Shown here one piece after another: positions 27,811-36,484 of a stretch of 64,000 nt of DNA. Location: contig NZ_CP036264.1 of NCBI RefSeq assembly GCF_008035925.1, forward strand, positions 1,015,774 through 1,079,773. Reading direction: 5' to 3'. The position numbers and the translations under genes are program-made. Origin of the DNA: Stieleria maiorica (GTDB lineage: Bacteria > Planctomycetota > Planctomycetia > Pirellulales > Pirellulaceae). Under the pieces are notes generated by a model. It was not told where the DNA came from, made no database searches, and was given only the letters and a program-made list of their open reading frames with translations. Within the stretch, counting starts at the first letter, position 1. Each line of letters starts with the position of its first letter.

Positions 27811-30800
27811 ATGATAACTCAAACGCACTGGTACACGGAGACAGACGACGGGCGGATTCTGTGTCAGCTCTGCCCGCGGGCCTGCCGGATGAAGGATGGC
27901 GATCGAGGGTTTTGTTTTGTTCGCAAGAACGTCGGCGGCCGGATGGTGTTGGACACCTATGGCAAGAGCACGGGATTTTGCATCGACCCGATCGAAAAGA
28001 AGCCGCTGAATCATTTTTTGCCCGGGACGCCGGTGCTGAGTTTCGGAACGGCCGGCTGTAATTTGGGCTGCAAGTTTTGTCAAAACTGGGACATTTCCAA
28101 AAGTCGTGAAGTGGCCCGGCTGAGCGACCGGGCGATGCCCGACGAGATCGCGGTGGCGGCGCAACGATCCGGTTGCCGCAGCGTCGCGTTCACGTACAAC
28201 GATCCGGTGATTTGGGCCGAGTATGCGATCGACACGGCACAGGCTTGTCGCGATCTCGGGATCAAGGCCGTCGCGGTGACCGCCGGTTACATCACGCCCC
28301 ATGCCCGCGGTGATTTTTTCGCTGCGATGGACGCAGCCAACATCGACCTGAAAGCATTTTCCGAAGACTTTTATTACAAGGTGACTAGTTCGCACCTGCA
28401 GCCGGTATTGGACACCATCGAGTACGTCTGTAACGAAACCGATTGCTGGGTCGAGCTGACCAATCTGATCGTTCCCCGTGAGAACGATTCGGCCGATGAG
28501 ATCCGGCAGATGTGTACTTGGGTCATGGACCATGTGGGGCCCAACGTGCCGATTCATTTCACGGCCTTTCATCCCGATTTCCGCATGACCGATCGTAACG
28601 GGACGGATTCGGCGACGCTGGTGATGGCTTACGAGATCGCCAAACGATGCGGGTTAAACTATGTGTACGTCGGCAACGTGCACGATGTCGCCAGGCAGAG
28701 CACGTATTGCCACGGTTGCGGCACGGTGCTGATCGAGCGTGATTGGCACCAGTTGGGACACTACACGTTGTCGGGAAATCGATGTTCCAAGTGTGGGGAG
28801 ACGATCCCGGGGGTGTTTGAAAAGGTGCCCGGGGATTGGGGCGGACGGCGGCAGCGTGTCCGGATCGAGCCGCTTGAGCGACCTGAGCGGCCTGAGCAGC
28901 AGCAAGCTGAGCAGCAGCAAGCTGAGCAGCAGCAAGCTGAGCAGCAGCAAGCTGAGCAGCAGCAAGCTGAGCAGCAGCAAGCTGAGCAACCGCCGCCGAC
29001 GGTTCAACCGACGCGTGCACCGAGCGATGCGGCGGGATCGGGACGCGACGAAATCAAACGGCAACCAACGGTGGAGGAGAGTGCAGTGACGATGACAGAC
29101 CTTAACGATCTGACGAAGTTAACCGAGGATCAGAAGCAGACGATCTTGAAAGCGGCGTCGGCGATGGTTCAGGCCGCGGTCGGCGGATTGGATCTGTCCA
29201 CGACGATCGATTCGCTGGGTGAACTGGCCGAGTTGCCGATCGACGGCGTCTTTGTGACCGTCAAGCGTGGTGAAACGCTGCGCGGCTGTTGCGGACGTCA
29301 GGGCGGGGCGATGAAGCTGGGCGAAGCGATGGCGGATTCCGCGGCGCGGACCGCACGCGACCCGCGGATGGCGCCGCTGTCGATGAGCGAATTGCCGTAC
29401 CTGGATCTGTCCGTTTCCCTGCTCGGACCCCTGCGTCCGATCGGTGTCCAAGGCGATCAACGTGAACAGGCGGTCGAAGTCGGCAGGCACGGCTTGCGAA
29501 TCGAATTCGGTCACAACAGCGGGTTGTTGCTGCCTCAGGTCGCGACCGAACAAGGTTGGAACGCACGCCAATTTCTCGATGCCGTGTGTCGCAAGGCAGG
29601 GTTGCCGGCCGGCGTTTGGTTGCGAGACGATGCCCAGGTGATGTTGTTCGACGGCGTTCATTTCGGGTGTAAGTTTGAAACGGATCCTTCGCTGTTGCGA
29701 CACGAGAAGGACCTGCTCAGCAAACATGAATTGTCACTTTGTCGCGATTGGGTGCGCAGCAATTTGATCGCGCTCCAGATCGGAGCGACGCCGATGTATT
29801 ACGCGATGGGCGTCAGCGATCTGGAGGTCCTGGGGTTGATCCTCTCGGTTCGCCATCCCACCCACGGTTCGCATCAGTGGTTGCAGTTGAGCATCAAGGA
29901 CACACGGCCGATGCAAACGTCGTTGTACCAGATGACCGAACATGCATCGCTGTGGTTTGATGAACGTGTGTTTTCGGCGAACGAATGTGAGGTCGAGTTG
30001 GCCGTGTTAAGCGACTGCGTCCATCACGGTCCTGTCGGGGATGCGGACATGCGCGGGACGGATGGTGGAACACGCGCGATGGTGCTGACCGATGGTCGGC
30101 GTTGGGCGATTCAGTACGACCGTGGCCGGGAACCTCAGGCCTTGATCGATGCGGCGCGGGCGATGGAGGCGTTTCGTGGTGAAGAACAACTGTATTCGAT
30201 GCACTGTGATTGTTCGTGCGATTCCATTTCGGTTTCGCTGGGGCCGCGTGCCGACGCCGAATTCACGGTCCGAAAGCCCGCCGTGGCCGGGGCCTTTTAT
30301 GCGGCCGAGGATGCCGGGCGCGAAGCGGAAGTCGATGGGTTGCTGGACGGGTTGCCGCCTTGCGAACAACGCAAGGCGTTTGCCGTGATGGTGCCCCACG
30401 CGGGGCTGCGATACAGCGGATGGGTGGCGGCGGAAATTTGGCGGCGGATCGAGGTCCCCGATCGGGTCTTGATCATCGGACCCAAACACACCGCCGATGG
30501 CGTCGATTGGGCCGTCGCACCGCATCACCATTGGCAACTCAGTGCATCGGTCCAGATCGCCGGCGACGAAGAGCTGGCCCGCGAATTGGCCGAGCAGATT
30601 CCCGGCATGGAACTCGATTCGCGGGCGCACGCGAGAGAACATGGGATCGAAGTCCAATTGCCGTTGATGAATCGGCTGTGCCCCGATGCCCGGCTCGCCG
30701 CGATCGCAATGCACGGTGGCGATTTACAGGCCGTTGAAGCAGCGGCATCGGCATTGGCGGATTGGATTCGGGAACAGGATGAACCTCCGCTGTTGGTGAT

Positions 30801-31086
30801 CAGCAGCGACATGAATCATTTTGCCGAAGATGGCGAGAACCGTCGCCGCGATCGTTTGGCGCTCGACGCGCTGGCCACCGGGGACGGTGCAGAATTGTTG
30901 CGCGTTTGCGGACAGGAAAACATCAGCATGTGCGGTCAGATTCCCGCAGCGATCGTGTTGATGGTGATGCGCAAGCTGGGCAAAACGGCCAAGGCGGAAG
31001 AAATCGCCTATGCGACCAGCGCCGACTACGGTGGTGGAAAAGACCGCGTGGTGGGGTATGCCGGGGTGATTTGGCAGGATGCGTAG
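27811..31086 (+). CDS. Three-part AmmeMemoRadiSam protein: radical SAM enzyme, AMMECR1 and MEMO domains fused
   Basis: 1091-residue cytoplasmic protein. Residues ~1-345 are the AmmeMemoRadiSam radical SAM enzyme with the [4Fe-4S] motif C83-NLG-C87-KF-C90, related to PflA-type activases, plus a C-terminal CxxC pair set (YCHGCG and CSKCG). Residues 362-391 are six EQQQA repeats, a flexible linker. AMMECR1 spans ~445-640, with its hallmark LRGCCG (490-495). Residues ~640-815 are not recognised. MEMO spans ~820-1091, with KPAVAGAFY, VPHAGLRYSG, EHGIEVQLPL, SSDMNHF and MCGQIP, all family metal-site motifs. In most genomes these are separate genes. The system's reaction is unknown; a protein or metabolite modification is presumed. 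Confidence 0.92.
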   Translation: MITQTHWYTETDDGRILCQLCPRACRMKDGDRGFCFVRKNVGGRMVLDTYGKSTGFCIDPIEKKPLNHFLPGTPVLSFGTAGCNLGCKFCQNWDISKSREVARLSDRAMPDEIAVAAQRSGCRSVAFTYNDPVIWAEYAIDTAQACRDLGIKAVAVTAGYITPHARGDFFAAMDAANIDLKAFSEDFYYKVTSSHLQPVLDTIEYVCNETDCWVELTNLIVPRENDSADEIRQMCTWVMDHVGPNVPIHFTAFHPDFRMTDRNGTDSATLVMAYEIAKRCGLNYVYVGNVHDVARQSTYCHGCGTVLIERDWHQLGHYTLSGNRCSKCGETIPGVFEKVPGDWGGRRQRVRIEPLERPERPEQQQAEQQQAEQQQAEQQQAEQQQAEQQQAEQPPPTVQPTRAPSDAAGSGRDEIKRQPTVEESAVTMTDLNDLTKLTEDQKQTILKAASAMVQAAVGGLDLSTTIDSLGELAELPIDGVFVTVKRGETLRGCCGRQGGAMKLGEAMADSAARTARDPRMAPLSMSELPYLDLSVSLLGPLRPIGVQGDQREQAVEVGRHGLRIEFGHNSGLLLPQVATEQGWNARQFLDAVCRKAGLPAGVWLRDDAQVMLFDGVHFGCKFETDPSLLRHEKDLLSKHELSLCRDWVRSNLIALQIGATPMYYAMGVSDLEVLGLILSVRHPTHGSHQWLQLSIKDTRPMQTSLYQMTEHASLWFDERVFSANECEVELAVLSDCVHHGPVGDADMRGTDGGTRAMVLTDGRRWAIQYDRGREPQALIDAARAMEAFRGEEQLYSMHCDCSCDSISVSLGPRADAEFTVRKPAVAGAFYAAEDAGREAEVDGLLDGLPPCEQRKAFAVMVPHAGLRYSGWVAAEIWRRIEVPDRVLIIGPKHTADGVDWAVAPHHHWQLSASVQIAGDEELARELAEQIPGMELDSRAHAREHGIEVQLPLMNRLCPDARLAAIAMHGGDLQAVEAAASALADWIREQDEPPLLVISSDMNHFAEDGENRRRDRLALDALATGDGAELLRVCGQENISMCGQIPAAIVLMVMRKLGKTAKAEEIAYATSADYGGGKDRVVGYAGVIWQDA
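28894..28983 (+). repeat. 15-bp coding tandem repeat, 6 copies
   Basis: GAGCAGCAGCAAGCT repeated six times without change, coding for EQQQA in the linker between the radical SAM and AMMECR1 domains. Copy-number changes would keep the reading frame. Confidence 0.95.
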
Positions 31087-31194
31087 ACTGGCGAGATTGC
31101 CAGCCGGCAGCAATAAGTCTTGCGGGCAAGTCCAGGATTTCGGTATGGCGTAAGGTTTCACCAGAAGATCAGCCACGAAAAGGATTTTGTGTCG

Positions 31195-31878
31195 ATGCGA
31201 TTGTCTCGTTTTCATTCCTCGGGCCGACGGTCTCGCCTGGTCGCAAGCCTCGGCTTGACGGCGGTCGTCTGCGTTCTCATTTCCAGCCAAGCCGGTTGCC
31301 TGGGCCTGCTGTCCAACTTGATTCATGCCTCCGGGGCCGATAAGATCCCCGCCGCTTATGACGGGTTGGAGGAGTCACGGGTTGCCGTGGTGACGCTCAC
31401 GGAGAACAGCCAGTTCAGCGATGATATTTCGGCGCGGATTCTGGGACGCAACGTGATGCAGTGGTTGGCCAAGGAGGTGGATGACATCGAACTGGTTCGC
31501 GAAGACAAAATCGCCAACTGGCGCGACACGCACGGATGGGACCAGATCGAATTTGCCGAAATCGGCCGTGGCGTCGACGCCGAAAAGGTGCTGGCGATTG
31601 AAGTGATGAATTTGAAACTTCGCGACGGAGCGACCTTGTACCGAGGCCGAGCCGATGTTCACATTTCCGTGATCGATGCAAAGACCGGCGAAGAATTGTT
31701 CAGTCGAGACATCGACGACTTTACGTACCCCAATACCGCCGGGGTTTACACCAACGAAACGACCGAAGCCCGGTTCCGCAAACTGTACTTGGGCATTTTG
31801 GGCAAGCGAATCGCGCGGCAGTTCTATCCGTACGACCGACATGACGATTTTGCACTCGATTCGATTATCGCACGCTAG
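31195..31878 (+). CDS. Predicted lipoprotein
   Basis: 227 residues with a lipoprotein signal peptide whose lipobox-like QAGC puts the lipidated cysteine at C35. The mature part (VAVVTLTENSQFSDDISARI, AEKVLAIEVMNLKLRDG, DVHISVIDAKTGEELFSR) resembles outer-membrane-associated lipoproteins of planctomycetes with no assigned role. I chose the ATG at 31195, preceded by AAAGGA and followed by the signal peptide; a longer frame from 31120 lacks one. ppnP follows after 17 bases on the same strand. Confidence 0.82.
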   Translation: MRLSRFHSSGRRSRLVASLGLTAVVCVLISSQAGCLGLLSNLIHASGADKIPAAYDGLEESRVAVVTLTENSQFSDDISARILGRNVMQWLAKEVDDIELVREDKIANWRDTHGWDQIEFAEIGRGVDAEKVLAIEVMNLKLRDGATLYRGRADVHISVIDAKTGEELFSRDIDDFTYPNTAGVYTNETTEARFRKLYLGILGKRIARQFYPYDRHDDFALDSIIAR

Positions 31879-31895
31879 GACGAACAACAACGAAA

Positions 31896-32174
31896 ATGAA
31901 AGTCAACGAGTACTTTGACGGAAAGGTCAAATCGATCGCGTTTGAGAATGGTGAAGGCCGAGCGACGGCTGGTGTGATGGCCGTCGGCGACTATGAATTC
32001 TCAACCAGCGAACCCGAACTTATGAAAGTCGTCTCGGGTGAATTGAAGGTGAAGCTGCCCGGTGCGGACGATTTTGCATCCTACCCGACCGGGACAGAGT
32101 TCCGTGTCGCCGCAGGAGAATCATTTCAACTGCAGGTCAAACAGGCGACGGCTTACCTTTGCTTTTACGGCTAG
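31896..32174 (+). CDS. ppnP: Pyrimidine/purine nucleoside phosphorylase PpnP
   Basis: 92-residue cupin-fold enzyme (formerly DUF1255/YaiE) that splits nucleosides with phosphate into base and ribose-1-phosphate in the cytoplasm. NEYFDGKVKSIAFENGEGRA, VGDYEFSTSEPELMKVVSG and the C-terminal QATAYLCFYG match the family end to end, at the usual length. It ends 3 bases before the convergent hisB stop. Confidence 0.95.
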   Translation: MKVNEYFDGKVKSIAFENGEGRATAGVMAVGDYEFSTSEPELMKVVSGELKVKLPGADDFASYPTGTEFRVAAGESFQLQVKQATAYLCFYG

Positions 32175-32177
32175 TCG

Positions 32178-32765
32178 CTACAGCACACCTTTGGTGCTGG
32201 GAACGCTGTCGGAGCGTGGGTCGGATTCGGCGGCCATGCGAATCGAGCGGGCGACCGACTTGAACACGCACTCGGCAATGTGGTGTGCGTTGCGACCGTG
32301 ATGCAGCACCACGTGCAGGTTGCAGTTCGCATTGGCGGCAAAGGACTGCCAAAAGTGTTCGACCAGTTCGCTGTCGAAGGTCCCGATCTTGGGCGCCGCG
32401 ATCGGTGCGTGGTACTCGAACGCGTAGCGTCCACCCAAATCGACCGCCGCGGTGACCAGACATTCGTCCATGGGCAGCGTGAAGTGGCCGTAGCGACGGA
32501 TGCCCGCGCGAGTGTCCAGGGCTTTGTCGACCGCTTGGCCGAGCGCGATCCCGATGTCTTCGGCGGTGTGATGGTCGTCCACATGCAGGTCTCCCTTGGC
32601 GTCGACGTCCAGGTCGATCAACGCGTGTTTGGCCAGCAAGTCGAGCATGTGATCGAGAAACCCGATCCCCGAGTTGCGTGTCCCCGAGCCGTCACCGTCC
32701 AGATTGATTGAAAGACGGATGTCGGTTTCACCGGTGGTGCGTTGAATGGTTGCGGAGCGTGACAT
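32178..32765 (-). CDS. hisB: Imidazoleglycerol-phosphate dehydratase
   Basis: Sixth step of histidine synthesis: dehydrates imidazole glycerol phosphate to imidazole acetol phosphate. 195 residues, a monofunctional IGPD without the phosphatase domain. GFLDHMLDLLAKHALIDL, VDDHHTAEDIGIALGQA and LHHGRNAHHIAECVFKSVAR contain the histidine and glutamate manganese ligands. I chose the ATG at 32765 (MSRSATIQRTT) because upstream codons run through a palindromic repeat. It is third in the order hisD, hisC, hisB but separated from hisC by the plus-strand four-helix-bundle cassette. Confidence 0.96.
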   Translation of the reverse strand: MSRSATIQRTTGETDIRLSINLDGDGSGTRNSGIGFLDHMLDLLAKHALIDLDVDAKGDLHVDDHHTAEDIGIALGQAVDKALDTRAGIRRYGHFTLPMDECLVTAAVDLGGRYAFEYHAPIAAPKIGTFDSELVEHFWQSFAANANCNLHVVLHHGRNAHHIAECVFKSVARSIRMAAESDPRSDSVPSTKGVL

Positions 32766-32846
32766 GGGGCGCGAATTTGTAGTCGTTGGGGATAGGAGAC
32801 GCCTGTGGTGTGGGAGACGCCCGCGGTGCGGAAAATATAGCGGTGG

Positions 32847-32991
32847 AATAGGACCAATGGGACCTAGGGGACATATAGGTCGTCTATGTCGCATTGGTCC
32901 TATTTTCCCAGCGGTCGACAGCCAGACCGAATAGGACCAATGGGACAGATGGGACCCATATGTCGTCTATGTCCTATTGGTCCTATTTTCG
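32847..32991. repeat. Left flank of the four-helix-bundle cassette: two 'AATAGGACCAAT' palindromes
   Basis: Two hairpins, each with arms AATAGGACCAAT and ATTGGTCCTATT, are separated by a spacer containing GGTCGACAGCC. The same two-hairpin arrangement recurs after the gene at 33631-33768 in direct orientation. Corresponding bases are exactly 784 apart (for example GTCGACAG at 32914 and 33698), with near identity. Confidence 0.9.
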
Positions 32992-33074
32992 CCGATCGCC
33001 CCCTCTGCAGGGCGGTCCTGGTCTGCTAAGATCGTTGACCTCATCTTTTCTTCAATGCCAACGGAGTATCGGCC

Positions 33075-33635
33075 ATGCCCGGCGGATTCATTCCAGCTCA
33101 TGGCGGTTATCAGGATCTGCGGTCCTACCAGAAATCAGTGATCGTCTATGACGTGACGGTCCGCTTTTGCGATCGCTTTCTGTCCAAATTTGACCGCACG
33201 GTAGATCAAATGATCCAAGCGGCGCGGAGCGGCAAGCAGAACATCATCGAAGGCAGCATGGCGTCGGGGACATCGAAGGAAACGGAAATCAAATTGACCA
33301 ACGTCGCCCGCGCGAGCCTGGAAGAGCTGCTGGAGGACTATCGCGATTTCATCCGCAATCAAGACGGCCAATTGTGGGACAAGGGTTCGCAGCAAGCGTC
33401 GTACGTGCGGCGATTGGGGCGGCAAAAGCGAGAAAGCTATCAGACGTACCGGACGTTCGTGGAAACTCGCGACGGGGTTGTGGTAGCCAACATCGCGGTG
33501 TGTTTGGTTCATCAAGCGAACTATTTGCTTGACCAGCAGATTCGACAATTGGAACAGGCATTTCTCGAAGAAGGCGGACTGCGGGAGCGGATGCACCGGG
33601 CCAGGACCGCCGCCCGCGGGCGGCGACCGCGATAG
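33075..33635 (+). CDS. Four-helix-bundle protein (four helix bundle suffix type)
   Basis: 186 residues, mostly helical, of the four-helix-bundle family that includes 23S rRNA intervening-sequence proteins and the 'suffix' subfamily. DLRSYQKSVIVYDVTVRFCD, QMIQAARSGKQNIIEGSMAS, GTSKETEIKLTNVARASLEE and the Arg-rich C-terminus are typical. Function is not established. It lies alone on the plus strand between the minus-strand hisC and hisB, with direct repeats of a palindromic pair on both sides. Its stop codon (TAG, 33633-33635) lies inside the first palindrome of the right repeat. No reverse transcriptase is nearby, so a DGR accessory role is not supported. Confidence 0.88.
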   Translation: MPGGFIPAHGGYQDLRSYQKSVIVYDVTVRFCDRFLSKFDRTVDQMIQAARSGKQNIIEGSMASGTSKETEIKLTNVARASLEELLEDYRDFIRNQDGQLWDKGSQQASYVRRLGRQKRESYQTYRTFVETRDGVVVANIAVCLVHQANYLLDQQIRQLEQAFLEEGGLRERMHRARTAARGRRPR

Positions 33636-33768
33636 GACCGATGAGTCAGATGGGACATATAGGTCGTCTATGTCGCATTGGTCCTATTTTCCCTGTGGTC
33701 GACAGCCCGACCGAATAGGACCAATAGGACAGATGGGACCTATGTGTCCTATAGGTCCGACCCACCGG
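33631..33768. repeat. Right flank of the four-helix-bundle cassette: second copy of the paired palindromes
   Basis: Direct repeat of 32847-32991 with offset 784, including the shared run ACATATAGGTCGTCTATGTC and spacer GGTCGACAGCC. The first arm is slightly changed (GATAGGACCGAT) and supplies the stop codon of the upstream gene. It ends 5 bases before the hisC stop. Confidence 0.9.
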
Positions 33769-33773
33769 CCGCC

Positions 33774-34838
33774 CTACAGCGATTCGAGGAACCGCTGGAT
33801 CATCATCAAACACGCTTCGCTTTGCTGGTCGGTTCCGACCGAGATTCGCAGCCCGTCGCCCCAATCGGGGAAGTCCATGTAGCGGATCAGGATTTGGTGT
33901 TTTTTGAGGAACTGGTGCAGGTCGGCGTGGCGGCCGCTGGGGTGTTGGCACCAAACAAAGTTGGCGTGTGAGGGCGTCACGTTGAATCCCATCTCCGACA
34001 ATTGCGTCTGTATGTTGGCCCGCGTGGCATTCATTTTCGCCACGACCTCGGCCAACCAGTCTTGCGAGTTGATCGCGGCGGTGGCCGCGATCGTTGCCAG
34101 GTAGTCACAGTTGTAACTGTCTTTGATGTTCGACAGTTTTGCGATCAGCGACGGCTGGGCGACAAGGAACCCGAAGCGGATACCGGCCAAACCGTAGGAT
34201 TTGCTGAGCGTTCGTGTGACGAGGATGTTGTCATGGCGCTGGACCAGGTCCAGGCAATTGAACTCGGCGAAATCCGCGTAGGCTTCGTCGACGACCAAGG
34301 GGCAGGGCAACGAGGCGGCGAGCTGCTCGATCTGCTCGGGCGGGACAACGGTTCCGCTGGGGCTGTTCGGATTGGGCAGCAAGACCAGACGCAGGTCGGC
34401 GTCGCCTTGGCCGAACATCGCCGGCAGGTGCCAGCCATCCAGGAACGGAATCTGTTCCCAGGATGCACCTTGGATATCGGCTAAGGTTCGGTAGAGGATG
34501 TAACTGGGGTAGGGCAGTCGCAACTTCTGGCCTTCGCCGACAAACCCGCGGACCAGGATGGTCAGGATTTCGTCGCTTCCGTTGCCGGCCAAAATCCAAT
34601 CGGGACCGGGCAGACCGAGCGCCTCGGCAGCCGCGCGGCGGAACAGGCTGGCCGTCGGATCGGGGTAGCGATTGAGGGGCCCGGCGGCGGCATCTTGGAT
34701 CGCCGAGACGACCGCCGGCGGTGGCGGGTAAGGATTCTCGTTGGTGTTCAGCTTGATGTACTTGCCCGGCGGCGGTTGCTCGCCCGGCGTGTAGGGCAAC
34801 ATCCGCGAAAGGGCAGGGCGGAGGTCGGTTTTTGACAT
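33774..34838 (-). CDS. hisC: Histidinol-phosphate aminotransferase
   Basis: PLP-dependent transamination of imidazole acetol phosphate to histidinol phosphate. 354 residues. [31 protein letters not shown] and the PLP lysine K213 in [11 protein letters not shown] are all present, as is the C-terminal phosphate-binding arginine region (DGLRISVGT). The start codon at 34838 directly abuts a 7-bp minisatellite that fills the whole hisD-hisC gap, so no purine-rich ribosome site exists (the sequence just before ATG is CAACTCC repeated). Translation may depend on coupling to hisD. Confidence 0.96.
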   Translation of the reverse strand: MSKTDLRPALSRMLPYTPGEQPPPGKYIKLNTNENPYPPPPAVVSAIQDAAAGPLNRYPDPTASLFRRAAAEALGLPGPDWILAGNGSDEILTILVRGFVGEGQKLRLPYPSYILYRTLADIQGASWEQIPFLDGWHLPAMFGQGDADLRLVLLPNPNSPSGTVVPPEQIEQLAASLPCPLVVDEAYADFAEFNCLDLVQRHDNILVTRTLSKSYGLAGIRFGFLVAQPSLIAKLSNIKDSYNCDYLATIAATAAINSQDWLAEVVAKMNATRANIQTQLSEMGFNVTPSHANFVWCQHPSGRHADLHQFLKKHQILIRYMDFPDWGDGLRISVGTDQQSEACLMMIQRFLESL

Positions 34839-34907
34839 GGAGTTGGGAGTTGGGAGTTGGGAGTTGGGAGTTGGGAGTTGGGAGTTGGGAGTTGGGAGTT
34901 GGGAGTT
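34839..34907. repeat. TTGGGAG heptamer minisatellite filling the hisD-hisC spacer
   Basis: About ten tandem copies of GAGTTGG run from the base after the hisC start codon into the hisD stop codon (TTA at 34906-34908 on the plus strand). The same heptamer forms a second array at 62911-62963. Seven is not a multiple of three, and slippage here would change the intercistronic spacing. Confidence 0.95.
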
Positions 34908-36270
34908 ACTTCCGGATCGAGACGCTGCGGGCGTGGGCGGTCAGGCCTTCTTTTTCGGCCAGTCGTTCGACGTCGGGGGCGATCTGTTTCATCGCCGCTT
35001 CGTCAAACTCGGTGACGCTGCCGCTGCGGAGAAAGCTGTTGCTGGACAGTCCCGCGGCCCAGGTGCAGGTGCCTCCGGTCGGCAGGACGTGGCTGGGGCC
35101 GGCGGCGTAGTCGCCCAAGGCGACCGGGGTGTGGTGTCCCAGGAAGGCGGCGCCGCTGTTTTTAATGTTTGCGATCTGGTCGCGTGGGTTGGCCGTTTCG
35201 ATGTGCAGGTGTTCCGGGGCGAACGAATCGGTCAGCTCACAGGCCTGGGCTTCGTCGCGGACCAGGATCAACGCCCCAAAGGCTTCCAAACTGTCGAGCG
35301 TCAATTCGGAGCGTTCCAGTGAGGCGAGTTGCTTGGCGACTTCATTGCTGACCGCGTCGATCAACGATTCGTCCCAGGTGATCAGGATCGCGCTGCCGGG
35401 GGAGTGTTCGGCCTGGGCCAACAGATCGGCGGCAATGAAATCGGGGCGGGCGGTGCCGTCGGCGATCACGATGACTTCGCTGGGGCCGGCAAAGGAATCG
35501 ATGTCGACGGTGCCGTAGACGTGCTTTTTGGCCAGCGCGACGAACAGGTTTCCGGGGCCGACGATCTTGTTGACCGCCGGGACGGTGTCGGTTCCATAGG
35601 CCAGCGCTGCGACCGCTTGGGCCCCGCCCATGCGATACACCTCGGTGACGCCGAGTTCGTGACAGGTCGCCAGCATGTCTTGGTTGTACGCTCCGAAGGG
35701 TGTGGGGGGAGCGACGACGGCGATTTCCGCGACGCCGGCGACCTGGGCCGGAACGACGGTCATCAGCACCGTGGACGGGTAGGCCGCCGCGCCGCCGGGG
35801 ACACAGACGCCGACACGTCGCAACGGCACATAACGCTGGGTCAGTGTCACGCCGGGCTGGGGCTGGATGGTGACGTCGCGATGCAGGATCGCCTTCTGAA
35901 ATGTGGCCACGTTGTCGCGGATACGGCGAATCGATTCGATCAATTCCGGGTCGGCGGCGGCGTGTGCGGCGGCCAGGTCGGCGGCGGGAACGCGCAATTG
36001 GTCGGCGGTCAGGTCCGCTTTGTCGAGCTGGCGGTTGAATTTCAGCAGCGCCTTTGTGCCGCCGCTTTGGACTTCCTGGCAGATGCGTCCGACGACTTCG
36101 ATCGGCGTCAGCGGCGCGCCGAACACCTCTTCGGTCAACGCCCGTCCGCGGGGGGAGACGACGTCGCCTTGCGGGCTGAGTTTGTCGCGGAGTTGTTGCA
36201 GGATTTCAGCGGATCCGACGCGTGCATCGACGCGTTGCAGGTTCACGGTTCGGATTTCGGAGGCGGACAT
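34906..36270 (-). CDS. hisD: Histidinol dehydrogenase
   Basis: Last two steps of histidine synthesis: NAD-dependent oxidation of histidinol to histidine, zinc-dependent, cytoplasmic. 454 residues, slightly longer than usual at the N-terminus. [79 protein letters not shown] and FAPEHLHIE are HisD signatures, including the catalytic Glu-His region. First of the hisD-hisC-hisB set; hisN (48327) is encoded separately. The C-terminal stop falls in the heptamer array. Confidence 0.97.
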   Translation of the reverse strand: MSASEIRTVNLQRVDARVGSAEILQQLRDKLSPQGDVVSPRGRALTEEVFGAPLTPIEVVGRICQEVQSGGTKALLKFNRQLDKADLTADQLRVPAADLAAAHAAADPELIESIRRIRDNVATFQKAILHRDVTIQPQPGVTLTQRYVPLRRVGVCVPGGAAAYPSTVLMTVVPAQVAGVAEIAVVAPPTPFGAYNQDMLATCHELGVTEVYRMGGAQAVAALAYGTDTVPAVNKIVGPGNLFVALAKKHVYGTVDIDSFAGPSEVIVIADGTARPDFIAADLLAQAEHSPGSAILITWDESLIDAVSNEVAKQLASLERSELTLDSLEAFGALILVRDEAQACELTDSFAPEHLHIETANPRDQIANIKNSGAAFLGHHTPVALGDYAAGPSHVLPTGGTCTWAAGLSSNSFLRSGSVTEFDEAAMKQIAPDVERLAEKEGLTAHARSVSIRK

Positions 36271-36484
36271 CGCAGGTTTCTTTCGACTCGAATGATGGAC
36301 CCGGAGGCGGACGGGGGCATGGCGATCCGGGCGGAGTCCCTATGATAGCGCCCAACCCCGGTTGTAACCATGCGGCGATGCGACACGCGCGGCCGCAGCC
36401 TGGCTTGGATCGAACGGGGATGGATGGAACAAAGCACAACAACGATAGAGAATCACAGCGGCGTTGAGATCAACGGAGAACTGA

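Noticed and set aside
28654-29064. Minus-strand frame with a long Leu-rich repeat
   Set aside because: It is the antisense reading of the EQQQA-coding repeat inside the AmmeMemoRadiSam fusion gene.
33075-33635. Diversity-generating retroelement accessory (Avd-like) protein
   Set aside because: The four-helix bundle is similar in fold, but there is no reverse transcriptase and no variable/template repeat pair nearby.
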